Positions 1-9,624 are shown, counted from the stretch's first letter. The stretch: DNA of 64,000 nucleotides from JBOHRN01 sp050732775 (GCA_050732775.1 JBOHRN010000037.1:62001-126000); one strand, 5' to 3'. Notes: generated from the sequence alone by a model not told the origin. Made by a program: numbers and translations.

Positions 1-374
1 CGCTGGTTGCCGTGCGGGACCAGCATGAGGGTCCATCTGTATCTTGTCATGACAGTCGCAGCCGTGTCAGAGATAAACCGGGCCGCCCCTCCCTCGGGAG
101 AGGCGTTCTCGAAATCGAGTTATGACCGGTGCGAAGCGCGGGTAGGATAAAGACCCGGGACGACTCTGTCAACCGAGGATGGCGACGGGCGTCCGAAGTC
201 TTCGCTGACACGCCATAATCTCTCTGCCGGAAGCTCTACCCGCAAACCGGGTTCCCGCTTACCGTAAGTGACGCTAAACGGAGAGAGCACAGGGGGTTAT
301 AGATAAGTAGAGCCGCCCCGTAGACCAGCTTTAACAGTGCATTTCGCACGACGGCTGGCATTTTGCCCGGCCTG
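1..374. other. Intergenic region at left edge, no gene recognised
   Basis: No convincing protein gene lies here. Read on the minus strand, metG ends at 375 and the region then holds a strong promoter at 144-172 pointing left. Downstream of it are two hairpin-capable stretches, at 84-103 (GC-rich, one mismatch) and 108-119 (CTCGA/TCGAG arms), in what would be the leader of whatever lies left of the window. I looked for tmRNA, RNase P RNA, SRP RNA and tRNA signatures on both strands and did not find them. A 41-codon minus-strand frame just after metG has no supporting evidence. Confidence 0.5.
144..172 (-). promoter_or_regulatory. Strong sigma-70-type promoter reading out of the window
   Basis: On the minus strand TTGACA (172-167) is followed after exactly 17 bases by TATCCT (149-144). 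The -35 is a perfect consensus and the -10 matches at four of six positions. Transcription would start near 137 and run left past two hairpin-forming segments and off the window. It probably drives a well-expressed gene or RNA beyond the left edge, because metG, on the same strand, lies upstream of it. Confidence 0.6.
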
Positions 375-1886
375 CTAAAGAGGGGCCAGGTCCGGCCGCG
401 GGAAGAGCACCTCACCCTTTTCGACCCGCCATCCGGCCGGGTCTAGCCCGGCGAGCCCGTCTAGCCCCGGGGCCTCGCGCCCGCCCGCGAGCCGGCTCCA
501 CAGCTCCAGCGCCTTCCCCGGCATAAAGGGGGAGAGGAGCACCGCCGAGACCGCGAGCGCACGCGCCAGGGAGCGGAGGGTGGCGTCGAGCTCCGCCCGG
601 CGCGACGGGTCTTTAGCCACGGCCCACGGGGCTCGGCGTTCCACGAAGCCGTTGGCCTCCGCCACCAGCCCGAGTACGCTGGCCGCCGCCTCGTGCAGGA
701 GGTGGGCGTCCATCTTCGCGGTGTACTCGTCCACCGCCTCGCTACTCTTCAGGTCGAGGTCAGTCGCTTGGCCCGCGGGCACCTTGGCTTCCCGGTAGCG
801 GATAATCATCGAGACGGTACGGCTGGCTAGGTTGCCGAGGTCGTTGGCCAGCTCCGAGGTGTAGCGTTCGTCAAAGCGCCGCCAGGAGAAGTTGCCGTCC
901 CCGTCCCAGGGGATCTCGCGCAAGAGAAAGTAGCGCAGCGCGTCAGGTCCGTAACGGCTTACCGCCTCGGGGAGTGTAACGGTGACCCCCGCCGATTTGG
1001 AGAGCTTCCCCCCACCCATGGTCATAAAGCCGTGGGCCCAGACTTGCTGGGGGGGCTCCACGCCGGCCGACAAGAGCATGGCGGGCCAGTAGACGCAGTG
1101 AAAGCGGACGATGTCTTTGCCGATCACGTGCAAGTCGGCGGGCCACCACTCACGGTACCCGTCTTCCGGAAAACCGATGGCGGAGAGGTAGTTGGTGAGG
1201 GCGTCGATCCACACGTACACGGTTTGGTCCGGGTCGCCCGGCCAGGGGATACCCCAGGAAAGGAGAGAGCGGGATACCGAGACGTCCTTGAGCTCTGCTA
1301 GTATCTTGCGGACTTCGTTTCGCCGCGGCTCCGGTTCCACGAAGCCGGGCCGCCGCTCGATGAGCTCGAGGAGCGGCTGCCGGTACGCCGAGAGCCGGAA
1401 GAACCAGTCCTCCTCCTCCATCCACTCTACCTCCCGGTCCGGGTGAACGGGGCAGCGCCCCTCCAGCAACTCGTCCTCGCTCTTGTACGCCTCGCAACCT
1501 ACGCAGTAGTAGCCCGCGTAGCTCCCCCGGTACAGGTCTTCCTTGGCTGCCATGCGGCGGATCACCTCTTCCACGGCGAGGCGGTGGCGGGGCTCGGTGG
1601 TGCGGATGAAGTCGTCGTGTGAGATAGCTAGGGACTTCCACGCCCGCTGGAACTCGGCGGCTACCCGGTCGGTCCACGCTTGCGGCGAAAGTCCGGCGTC
1701 GGCTGCGCTCTGGGCCACTTTCTGGCCGTGTTCGTCCATGCCGATCACGAACCGGACCCGCTCGCCCCGGAGCCGTCGGTAGCGGGCGATGGCGTCGGCG
1801 CCGATCTTCTCGAAGGCGTGGCCGAGGTGCGGCGCCCCGTTGGCGTAGTCTATCGCCGTGGTGATGTAGTAGCCGGACCGGCTCAT
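375..1886 (-). CDS. metG: Methionine--tRNA ligase
   Basis: Cytoplasmic class I aminoacyl-tRNA synthetase that charges tRNA-Met with methionine using ATP. The 503-residue protein shows the HLGH signature at about 20-23, a single zinc knuckle (C128, C131, C145, H148) and KLSKS, a variant of KMSKS, at 294-298. It ends after the anticodon-binding helical domain and lacks the C-terminal tRNA-binding domain of longer MetRS forms. It is the last gene of a minus-strand run; its ATG overlaps the stop of the upstream PSP1 gene by four bases, which suggests translational coupling. The stop is TAG. Identity is secure. Confidence 0.97.
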   Translation of the reverse strand: MSRSGYYITTAIDYANGAPHLGHAFEKIGADAIARYRRLRGERVRFVIGMDEHGQKVAQSAADAGLSPQAWTDRVAAEFQRAWKSLAISHDDFIRTTEPRHRLAVEEVIRRMAAKEDLYRGSYAGYYCVGCEAYKSEDELLEGRCPVHPDREVEWMEEEDWFFRLSAYRQPLLELIERRPGFVEPEPRRNEVRKILAELKDVSVSRSLLSWGIPWPGDPDQTVYVWIDALTNYLSAIGFPEDGYREWWPADLHVIGKDIVRFHCVYWPAMLLSAGVEPPQQVWAHGFMTMGGGKLSKSAGVTVTLPEAVSRYGPDALRYFLLREIPWDGDGNFSWRRFDERYTSELANDLGNLASRTVSMIIRYREAKVPAGQATDLDLKSSEAVDEYTAKMDAHLLHEAAASVLGLVAEANGFVERRAPWAVAKDPSRRAELDATLRSLARALAVSAVLLSPFMPGKALELWSRLAGGREAPGLDGLAGLDPAGWRVEKGEVLFPRPDLAPL

Positions 1887-2764
1887 CTCGCGGCCGCGGT
1901 CTCCCGTTTCAGCTCGTTCAACCCCACGGTGCGCCGTTCGCCCTCCCCGTCCAAGAGGGTGACCAGGTCGCGCCAGATGTCGATCCCCACCACCTTTTCG
2001 CGCCCCCGGGCGGTGGCCAGGGTCCTACCCTCCCGCGGAAAGCGCCGCTTGGCCCGCAGGTAGGAGTCGTGCTCGTAGGTGAGACAACAGAGGAGACGGC
2101 CGCACACCCCAGATAGCTGGCTAGGGTTCAGGGAGAGGTTCTGGTCTTTGGCGAGCCGGAGCGAAATGGGGCGGATGTCGCGTAGCCAGGTGGAGCAGCA
2201 CAGCTCCCGGCCGCACTTTCCGAGGCCCCCGAGCATCCCGGCCTCGTCCCGTACGCCGATCTGGCGTAGCTCGATGCGGGTGCGGAAATTTCGGGCCAGG
2301 TCTCGCACCAGGGCGCGGAAATCCACCCGCTGGTCGGCGGTAAAGTAGATAGTGAGCTTGTTCCGGTCCCACTGCCACTCCGCCTCGCTCACCTTCATCT
2401 TGAGCCCGTGCCGCTCTACCAGCTCGCGGCTGTTACGGCGGATGCGCTCCTCGTCGGCGCGCAGGGCGTGGAGAGTGCGGACCTCTTCTTCGCTGGCCGT
2501 GCGCAGGACCCGACGGGCGGGAACACCGTCTCCGTTCGCGTCCGGCTGGCAGCCCGCGCACTTCTTCTTGGCCACCCCACCCACGCTGAAGACCCGGCCG
2601 ATGTCGAGCCCCCGCTCGACCTCCACCATCACGTACTCGCCGGGGGCTGGCAACTCTCCCTCGCAGTTATAGTAATCGCGCCGCGTCCCCTTGAAGGAGA
2701 CCTCGACCACGCGGGGCTCCTTGGCCCCGGCGAGGGGTTGGAGTACGGGCAGGGCTTGTTGCAT
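1883..2764 (-). CDS. ricT: PSP1 domain protein, RicT/YaaT family
   Basis: A 293-residue member of the PSP1 family. In Bacillus the homologue RicT (YaaT) works with RicA and RicF in a complex that carries iron-sulfur clusters and affects RNase Y-dependent mRNA processing. The family core is clear: KKCAGC (C69, C72), CGRELCC (C184, C189, C190) and CGRLLCC (C221, C226, C227), where the cysteines are the likely cluster ligands. No RicA or RicF homologue is seen in the window, so the role here is inferred from the family only. It lies between accA (11-base gap) and metG (4-base overlap). Confidence 0.9.
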   Translation of the reverse strand: MQQALPVLQPLAGAKEPRVVEVSFKGTRRDYYNCEGELPAPGEYVMVEVERGLDIGRVFSVGGVAKKKCAGCQPDANGDGVPARRVLRTASEEEVRTLHALRADEERIRRNSRELVERHGLKMKVSEAEWQWDRNKLTIYFTADQRVDFRALVRDLARNFRTRIELRQIGVRDEAGMLGGLGKCGRELCCSTWLRDIRPISLRLAKDQNLSLNPSQLSGVCGRLLCCLTYEHDSYLRAKRRFPREGRTLATARGREKVVGIDIWRDLVTLLDGEGERRTVGLNELKRETAAAR

Positions 2765-2775
2765 GGGCGGGTCGG

Positions 2776-3744
2776 TTACGCGCTGGCAGCCGCTTCCTCA
2801 CTCCACTCGCCCATTTCCAGGTACTTTTCGCGGCGGCGGCGGCGGAGCTCGCCCGGGCTGGTGCCACGGAGCTCCGAGAGGTGGCGCACAAGGGCTTCCT
2901 TGAGACGGGCGGCGGTGGTGTCCCAGTCCGAGTGAGCGCCGCCCGCCGGTTCGGGTATCACCTCGTCGATCACGCCCAAGGCGCCGAGGTCCACGGCGGT
3001 GAGCTTGAGCGCGGCAGCGGCCTTCTCCTTTTCGTCGCCCGACTTCCAAAGTATGGCCGCGCACCCCTCGGGCGAGATCACCGAATAGATGGCGTTCTCG
3101 AGCATGAGCATGCGGTCCACCACCCCGATGGCCAGGGCGCCACCCGATCCCCCCTCCCCGATTACCACCCCCACGGTGGGTACTCGCAGGGCGGCCATCT
3201 CCCGAAGATTCCTGGCTATGGCTTCGGCCTGGCCGCGCTCTTCGGCTCCCAGCCCGGGGTGGGCGCCGGGGGTGTCGATGAGGGTTACCACCGGCCGACC
3301 GAACTTCTCGGCCAGCTTCATCAGCCGCAGCGCCTTGCGGTAACCCTCGGGGTGAGGCATGCCGAAGTTCCGGCGCAAATTCTCCTTCATGTCGCGGCCC
3401 TTCTGGTGCCCGACCACCATCACCGTCTCGCCATCGAGCCGGGCCCACCCACCGAGGAGTGACTCGTCGTCGCGGTATAGCCGGTCGCCGTGTAGTTCGG
3501 CGAAGCCGGTAAAAACCCGCTCCAGGTAGTCGAGCGTATAGGGGCGTCCGGGGTGCCGGGCTACCTGCACCCGTTCAATAGGAGATAGGTTCCGGTAAGT
3601 GTCCCGGCGCAGTTGCTCGAGCTTCTGCTGCAGGGAAGCCGTCTCGGCCGTAACGTCCAGCTCTCCTTCCCGGGCGAGCTTATGGAGTTCGGCGATGCGC
3701 TCCTCCACGCCGGCGATTGCTTTTTCGAAGTCGAGATGAGCCAC
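2776..3744 (-). CDS. accA: Acetyl-CoA carboxylase carboxyltransferase subunit alpha
   Basis: Alpha subunit of the carboxyltransferase that moves the carboxyl group from carboxybiotin to acetyl-CoA, the first committed step of fatty acid synthesis. The 322-residue length is normal. The N-terminal helical region is followed by the crotonase-like core with the GRPVVTLIDTPGAHPG and GEGGSGGALAIG stretches and the EGCAAILWK segment. The start is GTG, preceded by GAGG at a workable distance. It sits 18 bases after dnaE, an order also found in Escherichia coli, so the two are probably co-transcribed. Confidence 0.97.
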   Translation of the reverse strand: MAHLDFEKAIAGVEERIAELHKLAREGELDVTAETASLQQKLEQLRRDTYRNLSPIERVQVARHPGRPYTLDYLERVFTGFAELHGDRLYRDDESLLGGWARLDGETVMVVGHQKGRDMKENLRRNFGMPHPEGYRKALRLMKLAEKFGRPVVTLIDTPGAHPGLGAEERGQAEAIARNLREMAALRVPTVGVVIGEGGSGGALAIGVVDRMLMLENAIYSVISPEGCAAILWKSGDEKEKAAAALKLTAVDLGALGVIDEVIPEPAGGAHSDWDTTAARLKEALVRHLSELRGTSPGELRRRRREKYLEMGEWSEEAAASA

Positions 3745-3762
3745 AGTGCCTCGCTACGGTCG

Positions 3763-6700
3763 CTAAACTCTCTCCAGCCCCACCCGATCGTCTCCCAGAA
3801 CTTCGCGGAGCCCGCGCACCAAGGTTTCTTCCGGCCTCACCCTCAGGGAGCGGGAGCGCAGGCGCGGCGCCGCCCCGTTGCCGCCGCCGTTTTTCCACAC
3901 CACGGTGACCGGGGCCGGTCCGGGATACTCTCCCAGCAGCCCTTTGGCTTGCCTTAGCGCCTCGGCGTCCACGCCGCTCGAGCCAAGCTCCAGCCGTAAG
4001 CCGATCTCCCCGCTCTCCGGCAGGGCCGAGAGGGGCACTGCCTGGTCGAGGAAGATAGGGGGGTCGTCCTCGTCCCGCTCTCGGTTGGACACCGTGCCCC
4101 GGATCAGCACGGGGGCGTCTTGCTGGAGGAGCTCTTTGCTCTTCCGCCAACTCTCCCCGAAGGCGAGCACCCGGGCGGTGCCGTGGTAGTCCTCGATGGT
4201 GACGCGCCCCCACTCGGAGCCATCCCGCCTGGAGAGCTGCCGGGAGGCCCCGGTTACCACGCACGCCAGGGCCACTCTCTGGTCCCTGTACTCCCCCAGG
4301 TTGGAGCTGTTCACCGAGTCGTAGAGCCGAACCAATTCCCGGAAGTTGTCGAGCGGGTGGCCAGAAATGAAGAAGCCCAGGGCCTCCTTCTCTTTGGCCA
4401 GCCGTTCACCCTCGGACCACGGCTCGACCTCCGGAAGGCCGGGGTCGGGCACCAGAGCGCCATCCGCATCTTCCCCGTCCACCAGGGAGCCGAAGAGACT
4501 CTGCTGGTAACTCTCTCTATCCTTGGCGGCTTGCTGGGCCGCGGCGAAAGAGCCGTCCAGTCCGGCCACCAGCCGGGCCCGGTCGCCGCCCGCGTCCACC
4601 CCGTCCAGGGCGCCCGCCCCGATCAACGCCTCGGCCACCCGCTTGTTGCACAGCCTTAGGTCGACGCGGGAGAGAAAGTCGTAGAGCGACCGGAAGGCAC
4701 CGCCCTCCCGGCGGGCGGCCAGGATAGAGTTGACCGCGCCCCCGCCCACCCCCCGAATGGCCCCCAGCCCGAAGCGTACGCGCCCCACCCCGTCGCCCAC
4801 CACGGTGAACTTCCAGAGAGATTCGTTCACGTCGGGGGGGAGCACCTCGATCCCCCCCGGACCCACCTTGTCCAGGTGGCGGCCCAGCTCGCGACAGTCG
4901 GCGATGTACGCCACCACACTGTCGGTGCTGCCCACCACCGCCGACATGAGGGCCGCCATGAACTCGGCCGGATAGTGACACTTGAGCCACGCGGTCTGGT
5001 ACGAGAGCAGGGCGTAGGCGGCCGAGTGCGACTTGTTGAAACCGTAACGGCCGAAGGTCTCGATCTGGCGGGAGATCTCCTCCACCTGGCGCCGGTCGTG
5101 GCCCCGTCCCAGAGCCCGCTTCACGAAGCTGTCGAGCTCCCTGGCGATGAGGGCGGCGTCCTTCTTTCCCACCGCCTTGCGGAGCACGTCGGCTTCGGCC
5201 AGGGAGTAGCCGGCCAGCAGTTGGGCCACCCGCATCACCTGCTCCTGATAGACGATCACCCCGTAGGTTGGCTCTAGTACCTCTTCCAACTCGGGGTGGG
5301 GGTAGCTGACCTCCTCCTGTCCCAGTTTGCGGCGGATGTACACCTGATCCATGCCCATGTCCAGGGGGCCGGGGCGGATCAAGGCGTTGGTAGCGATGAG
5401 GTCGTCGAAGCGGTCGGCTCTCATGGCCCGCAGCTTGTCCGTCGCCAAGGCGGACTCGAACTGGAACACCCCGCCGCTGGCGCCCCGGGTGAGCAGGTCG
5501 TAGACGGCGGGGTCGTCGAGGGGGATGTCTTCGATCCGTTCGTGCTCCCGGCCACTTTCCGGGTGCCGCAGCGCCCCGTGCCGGGCACGGATCGTCTCCA
5601 CCGCGTCGTGGATCACCGTGAGCGTCTTGAGCCCTAGGAAGTCCATCTTCAACATGCCCGCCTGCTCCAGGCAGTTCATGTCGTACTGGGTCACGATCAC
5701 GCTCTCGCCGTCGCCGTTACCTCCCCCCTTGGCGCTCTGGGTACAGACCGGTACGTAGTCGTCCACGGGGCCGGGGGCGATGACCACCCCGGCGGCGTGG
5801 ACGCTGGCGTGGCGCGAGAGCCCCTCCAGCACCTCCGAATAGTCGAGCAGCCGTCGGTAACGGTCGTCGCCCTGGTACAGCTCGCGGATCTCGGGGATCT
5901 TGCTCTTCGCTTCGGCCACGGTCAGGGCGTGCGCGGGGCCACCGGGGATGAGTTTGGCCAACTTATCGGTCTCGGCGGGCAAGAAGCCCAGGGTTCGGCC
6001 TACGTCACGCACCACGGCGCGAGACTTCATGGTCCCGAAGGTGACTATCTGGGCCACGGCCCCCTGCCCGTACTTTTGCCGCACGTAGTCGATCACCTCG
6101 CCCCGGCGCTCGTAGCAGAAGTCCACGTCGATATCCGGCATGGACACCCGCCCGGGGTTCAAGAAGCGCTCGAAGAGGAGGTCGAACTCGAGCGGGCAGA
6201 GGTCGGTGATACCGGTGCAGTAGGCCACTATGGACCCGGCGGCCGAACCCCGCCCCGGCCCCACCGGAATCCCTTGGGTTCGCGCCCAGTTGATAAAGTC
6301 AGCGGTGATGAGAAAGTAGCCGGCGTAGCCGAGTTCGCGGATGACCCCCAGTTCGTACCCGGCGCGCTCGACTACTTGGGGGTGCGACCCGGCGAGCGCC
6401 GTCCGTAGCTCTTCCAGGTCGCGGCCGCCGGCCGCCGGTTGCGGGTCACTGGCCGCTTCTCCGTAACGCCGCCACGCGCCTTGCCAGACCAGCCCGGCCA
6501 GCATCTCGTCCTCGCTCTTGACACCGCCGGGCAGGGGGAAGGCGGGGACGTGGTAAGTCTTGTCGAAGGATACATCGACCTGGTCGGCGATCTTGAGGGT
6601 GTTCTCCAGCACCTCGGGCCGGTCTGGGAAGAGCCCGGCGATCTCTTGGTGGTGCTTGAAGTAGAGCCCGCCGTCGTAGCGCATCCGGTTCTGGTCGGAG

Positions 6701-7395
6701 AGGTCCTTGCCCAAGCCGATGCAGAGAAGAACGTCGTGGGCCTGGTGGTCGTCGGCGCGCAGAAAGTGGGCGTCGTTGGTGGCCACCACCGGTAGCCCCA
6801 GCTCTCCGGCCAGCTTGAACACCCGCTCGTTCAGCTCGCCCTGTCCGGGCGTATGGTGGGCCTGCACCTCCAGATAGTAGCGGTCGTCAAAGGTCCCCGC
6901 GTACCACGCCGCCGCCTCGCGCGCCTGCTCCCAGCTATCCGCCAAGAGGTGACGGGCCACCTCGCCGGACATGCACGCGCTGGTCACGATGAGCCCGCCC
7001 GCGTGGCGGGCCAAGACTTCGCGGTCGAGGCGCGGCTTGAAGTAAAAGCCCTCGGTGTAGCCGATGGAGGAGAGCTTGCATAGGTTCCGGTACCCCTCCC
7101 GGTCTCGCGCCAACAAGACCAGGTGGTAGTAACCCTTCTCTCCCTTGACCTTCTCCCGCTCGAAGCGGCTGCCCGGGGCCACGTACGCCTCCATGCCGAT
7201 TATCGGCTTGAGGCCGGTCTTTTTCGCCTGTTCCTGGAAGGTCCAGCAACCGAACATGCAGCCGTGGTCGGTGACGGCGAGGGCGGGCTGCTCGAACTCC
7301 TTGGCGCGGGCGATCAGGTCTGCCACCCGGTTGGCGCCGTCGAGAAGGGAGTACTCGGAGTGGGTGTGAAGGTGTACGAAGGACATGCCTCCCAT
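3763..7395 (-). CDS. dnaE: DNA polymerase III subunit alpha
   Basis: Replicative polymerase catalytic subunit, 1210 residues. It has an N-terminal PHP domain with its metal-site histidines (HLHTH at about 8-12, TDHG near 43-46), the catalytic PDIDVDF motif at about 420-426 and the third-aspartate region LKMDFLG, then the helix-hairpin-helix and OB-fold region. The intact PHP residues suggest a possible PHP-associated proofreading activity, as reported in some bacteria. ATG codons occur at 7395 and 7386. I prefer 7395 because AGGG lies about four bases upstream, while the GGGAGG before 7386 is only one base away. A 24-base palindrome abuts the start. Confidence 0.97.
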   Translation of the reverse strand: MGGMSFVHLHTHSEYSLLDGANRVADLIARAKEFEQPALAVTDHGCMFGCWTFQEQAKKTGLKPIIGMEAYVAPGSRFEREKVKGEKGYYHLVLLARDREGYRNLCKLSSIGYTEGFYFKPRLDREVLARHAGGLIVTSACMSGEVARHLLADSWEQAREAAAWYAGTFDDRYYLEVQAHHTPGQGELNERVFKLAGELGLPVVATNDAHFLRADDHQAHDVLLCIGLGKDLSDQNRMRYDGGLYFKHHQEIAGLFPDRPEVLENTLKIADQVDVSFDKTYHVPAFPLPGGVKSEDEMLAGLVWQGAWRRYGEAASDPQPAAGGRDLEELRTALAGSHPQVVERAGYELGVIRELGYAGYFLITADFINWARTQGIPVGPGRGSAAGSIVAYCTGITDLCPLEFDLLFERFLNPGRVSMPDIDVDFCYERRGEVIDYVRQKYGQGAVAQIVTFGTMKSRAVVRDVGRTLGFLPAETDKLAKLIPGGPAHALTVAEAKSKIPEIRELYQGDDRYRRLLDYSEVLEGLSRHASVHAAGVVIAPGPVDDYVPVCTQSAKGGGNGDGESVIVTQYDMNCLEQAGMLKMDFLGLKTLTVIHDAVETIRARHGALRHPESGREHERIEDIPLDDPAVYDLLTRGASGGVFQFESALATDKLRAMRADRFDDLIATNALIRPGPLDMGMDQVYIRRKLGQEEVSYPHPELEEVLEPTYGVIVYQEQVMRVAQLLAGYSLAEADVLRKAVGKKDAALIARELDSFVKRALGRGHDRRQVEEISRQIETFGRYGFNKSHSAAYALLSYQTAWLKCHYPAEFMAALMSAVVGSTDSVVAYIADCRELGRHLDKVGPGGIEVLPPDVNESLWKFTVVGDGVGRVRFGLGAIRGVGGGAVNSILAARREGGAFRSLYDFLSRVDLRLCNKRVAEALIGAGALDGVDAGGDRARLVAGLDGSFAAAQQAAKDRESYQQSLFGSLVDGEDADGALVPDPGLPEVEPWSEGERLAKEKEALGFFISGHPLDNFRELVRLYDSVNSSNLGEYRDQRVALACVVTGASRQLSRRDGSEWGRVTIEDYHGTARVLAFGESWRKSKELLQQDAPVLIRGTVSNRERDEDDPPIFLDQAVPLSALPESGEIGLRLELGSSGVDAEALRQAKGLLGEYPGPAPVTVVWKNGGGNGAAPRLRSRSLRVRPEETLVRGLREVLGDDRVGLERV

Positions 7396-7397
7396 AC

Positions 7398-7421
7398 TGC
7401 CCTAGCGCGCGCGCTAGGGCA
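7398..7421. repeat. 24-base perfect palindrome in front of dnaE
   Basis: Twelve-base arms TGCCCTAGCGCG and CGCGCTAGGGCA meet with no spacer. The palindrome ends two bases before the dnaE ATG, so on the minus strand its second arm contains the likely ribosome-binding AGGG. In RNA it could fold into a hairpin that hides the start region; in DNA it could be a dimeric repressor site. It could also be the 3' hairpin of the upstream acyl-CoA dehydrogenase gene, but no T-run follows. Confidence 0.6.
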
Positions 7422-7445
7422 AGGACCGCGGGCGCCCCTCGATCT

Positions 7446-9422
7446 CTAGGGCCGGTAGTTAGACGCCTTGCGGGCACCCGCCCCCGCCCCGCTGCTCGCG
7501 GGTGCCGGCGAGAGGGCTTCCTCGAGCTCTTCCTTCTCCTCTTCGCCCGGCCCCACGGCCAGCTCTTCCGAGCCTCCCACCATGGAGACCGTGCCCCGCT
7601 CCAGCCAACCGTAGTCGCCCGCCAATACCTTCTGGGCCAGCTTGTAGGTGCGCACGTCGGCGTTGTCGTCCACCGCCGTGAAGAGCTGTTCGACGCGCAG
7701 CCGTGACTGGCGGCAGAAGAGGTCTGCCAGCCGCAGGGCGTCCTGGCCGTGCGGCTCGTCTCGCAGGGAGCGGGCGCGCACCGAGCTGGCGCTCATGGCG
7801 TACAGTTCGGCGCCGATGTCTACGAACCTCCCCAAGAGGGCCTGGCGGCGCTCCAGCTTGGGCCCATTCTTGGCCATGGCGTAGAAGAGCGAACGGGCCA
7901 ATTTACGGCTGGCCCGGTCGAGGTAGCGGACGTGTCCGGCCAGCTTCCCGAAGTCGTTGTGCTCCGGCCACCGGCCCCAGCCCAGGAAGCGCTTGGGTAG
8001 CCAGACCGCGTAGTGGGCCCCCACCTCGGCGTACGCCTTGACCTTTTCGGCGGTCGACAGGTCGGCTTTGAGGAGGTCGCCCGCCACCTGCAGGTGAGTG
8101 TCCAGCGCCTCGCGGGCGATGAACAGCCGCATGATCTCGCTGGTGCCCTCGAAGATGCGGTTGATGCGAAAGTCCCTGAGCATCCGTTCCACCGGCACCC
8201 CCGCCTCGCCCCGTGCCTCCAGCGACGCCGCGGTCTCGTACCCCCGCCCGCCCCGGATCTGGAAGGTGTCGTCGACTATCTTCCACCCCATCTCGGTGGT
8301 CCACAGCTTGGCTATCGCCGCCTCCAAGCGGATGTCTACGTCGCCGCGGTCGGCCAGCGCGGACGACAGCTCGGCCACCGACTCGATGGCGAAGCCGGTG
8401 GCCGCCATCTCCCCGATCTTCTGGGCGATGGCGTCGTGCTTACCGATCGGCGCCCCCCACTGCACCCGCTCCGACGCCCACTTGCGGCAGATCTCCAGGC
8501 ACACCTTGGCCACCCCGGCCGCGCTCATGGGCAGGGTGAGCCGGCCGGTGTTGAGGGTAATGAGGGCTAGCTTGAGCCCCTGGCCCTCGCCCCAGAGGAC
8601 ATTTTCGCGCGGGACACGCACGTCGGTGAAGCGCATGACGGCGTTCTGGATGGCCTTGAGCCCCATGAAGTGACAGCGGTGCACCACCTCCACCCCGGGC
8701 CAGCCGGCCTCGACCACGAAAGCGGTCACCTGTGGTACTTCCTTGCCGTTCTCCATCTTGGCAGGGGTGCGCGCCATCACCACTACTAGTTCGGCGATGG
8801 TCCCGTTGGTGCACCAGAGCTTCTCGCCGTTGAGGATGAACGTCTCCCCGTCTTCGCTGGGGATGGCGGTGGTGGTCATCGCCGCCGGGTCCGAACCGAC
8901 GGCCGGCTCGGTGAGGGCGAACGCCGACACCGCTCCCTTGGCCAGCCGGGGGAGCCAGCGTTTCTTCTGCTCCTCGGTTCCGAAGAGCTTGACCGGCTGG
9001 GGCACGCCGATGGACTGGTGGGCCGAGAGCAGGGCGGTGAGCGAGCCGTCAACGCTGGTAACGGTCTGGATGGCGCGGCCGTAGCCCACCTGGGAAAGCC
9101 CGACCCCGCCGTACTCCTCCGGAATCTTGATGCCGAAGGCGCCCAGTTCGCGCAGCCCCCGGATTACCTCTTCGGGGAGTTCACCGGTTCTGTCGATCTC
9201 GTCGGCGTCTACCTCTGCGCGCAAGAAGTCCTCGAGCCTTTGCCGGAACCGCTCTGACTTTTCCCGCTCTGCGGGGCTCTGCTCGGGGTAGGGGTGGATG
9301 AGGTCGAGCTGGAAGCGACCCAGAAAGAGGTCTCGCACGAAGCTCGGCTTCTCCCACTCAGTCTCGCGAGCGGCCTCGGCGATCTGGCGCGACTCTCGCT
9401 CCGTGGGATGGCGGTTGCTCAT
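7446..9422 (-). CDS. Acyl-CoA dehydrogenase family protein
   Basis: FAD-dependent enzyme introducing the alpha-beta double bond in acyl-CoA during beta-oxidation. The substrate-binding and FAD-contact stretches (AFALTEPAVGSDPAAM, then LNGEKLWCTNG) are present. The catalytic glutamate is expected in RIFEGTSEIMRL, as in medium-chain dehydrogenases. At 658 residues it is longer than the usual 380-residue form and carries the extra C-terminal domain of long-type enzymes plus a low-complexity acidic tail. The ATG at 9422 is chosen because family similarity begins just after it; an in-frame GTG at 9470 would add 16 residues. A TACCTTG element on the minus strand at 9506-9500 may be its promoter. 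Confidence 0.9.
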   Translation of the reverse strand: MSNRHPTERESRQIAEAARETEWEKPSFVRDLFLGRFQLDLIHPYPEQSPAEREKSERFRQRLEDFLRAEVDADEIDRTGELPEEVIRGLRELGAFGIKIPEEYGGVGLSQVGYGRAIQTVTSVDGSLTALLSAHQSIGVPQPVKLFGTEEQKKRWLPRLAKGAVSAFALTEPAVGSDPAAMTTTAIPSEDGETFILNGEKLWCTNGTIAELVVVMARTPAKMENGKEVPQVTAFVVEAGWPGVEVVHRCHFMGLKAIQNAVMRFTDVRVPRENVLWGEGQGLKLALITLNTGRLTLPMSAAGVAKVCLEICRKWASERVQWGAPIGKHDAIAQKIGEMAATGFAIESVAELSSALADRGDVDIRLEAAIAKLWTTEMGWKIVDDTFQIRGGRGYETAASLEARGEAGVPVERMLRDFRINRIFEGTSEIMRLFIAREALDTHLQVAGDLLKADLSTAEKVKAYAEVGAHYAVWLPKRFLGWGRWPEHNDFGKLAGHVRYLDRASRKLARSLFYAMAKNGPKLERRQALLGRFVDIGAELYAMSASSVRARSLRDEPHGQDALRLADLFCRQSRLRVEQLFTAVDDNADVRTYKLAQKVLAGDYGWLERGTVSMVGGSEELAVGPGEEEKEELEEALSPAPASSGAGAGARKASNYRP

Positions 9423-9624
9423 GTGACTTTGGTTAGCAGCCGGTTGAAAAAACAGCTTGGCGGCAGGCACTTCTCAACCGCCTTCCAAGGAAACTCGGTC
9501 AAGGTAGCCGGAGAGAGGGCCAGCAACAACCAGACCCGGGCGGGCGGGCGTGGCACTCGTAAATTGCCGGGACGGAGGGCTCCGCCACCTGCGATCCCCG
9601 GGACGCTTCCGGTAGGTGGGACGG

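Noticed and set aside
1..374. tmRNA, RNase P RNA, SRP RNA or tRNA in the left gap
   Set aside because: None of the conserved sequence blocks was found on either strand, although parts of the region can fold.
1150..1677. Long minus-strand open frame inside metG
   Set aside because: It is an alternative frame of metG with Arg/Gly/Pro-rich content and no family similarity, a common shadow in GC-rich DNA.
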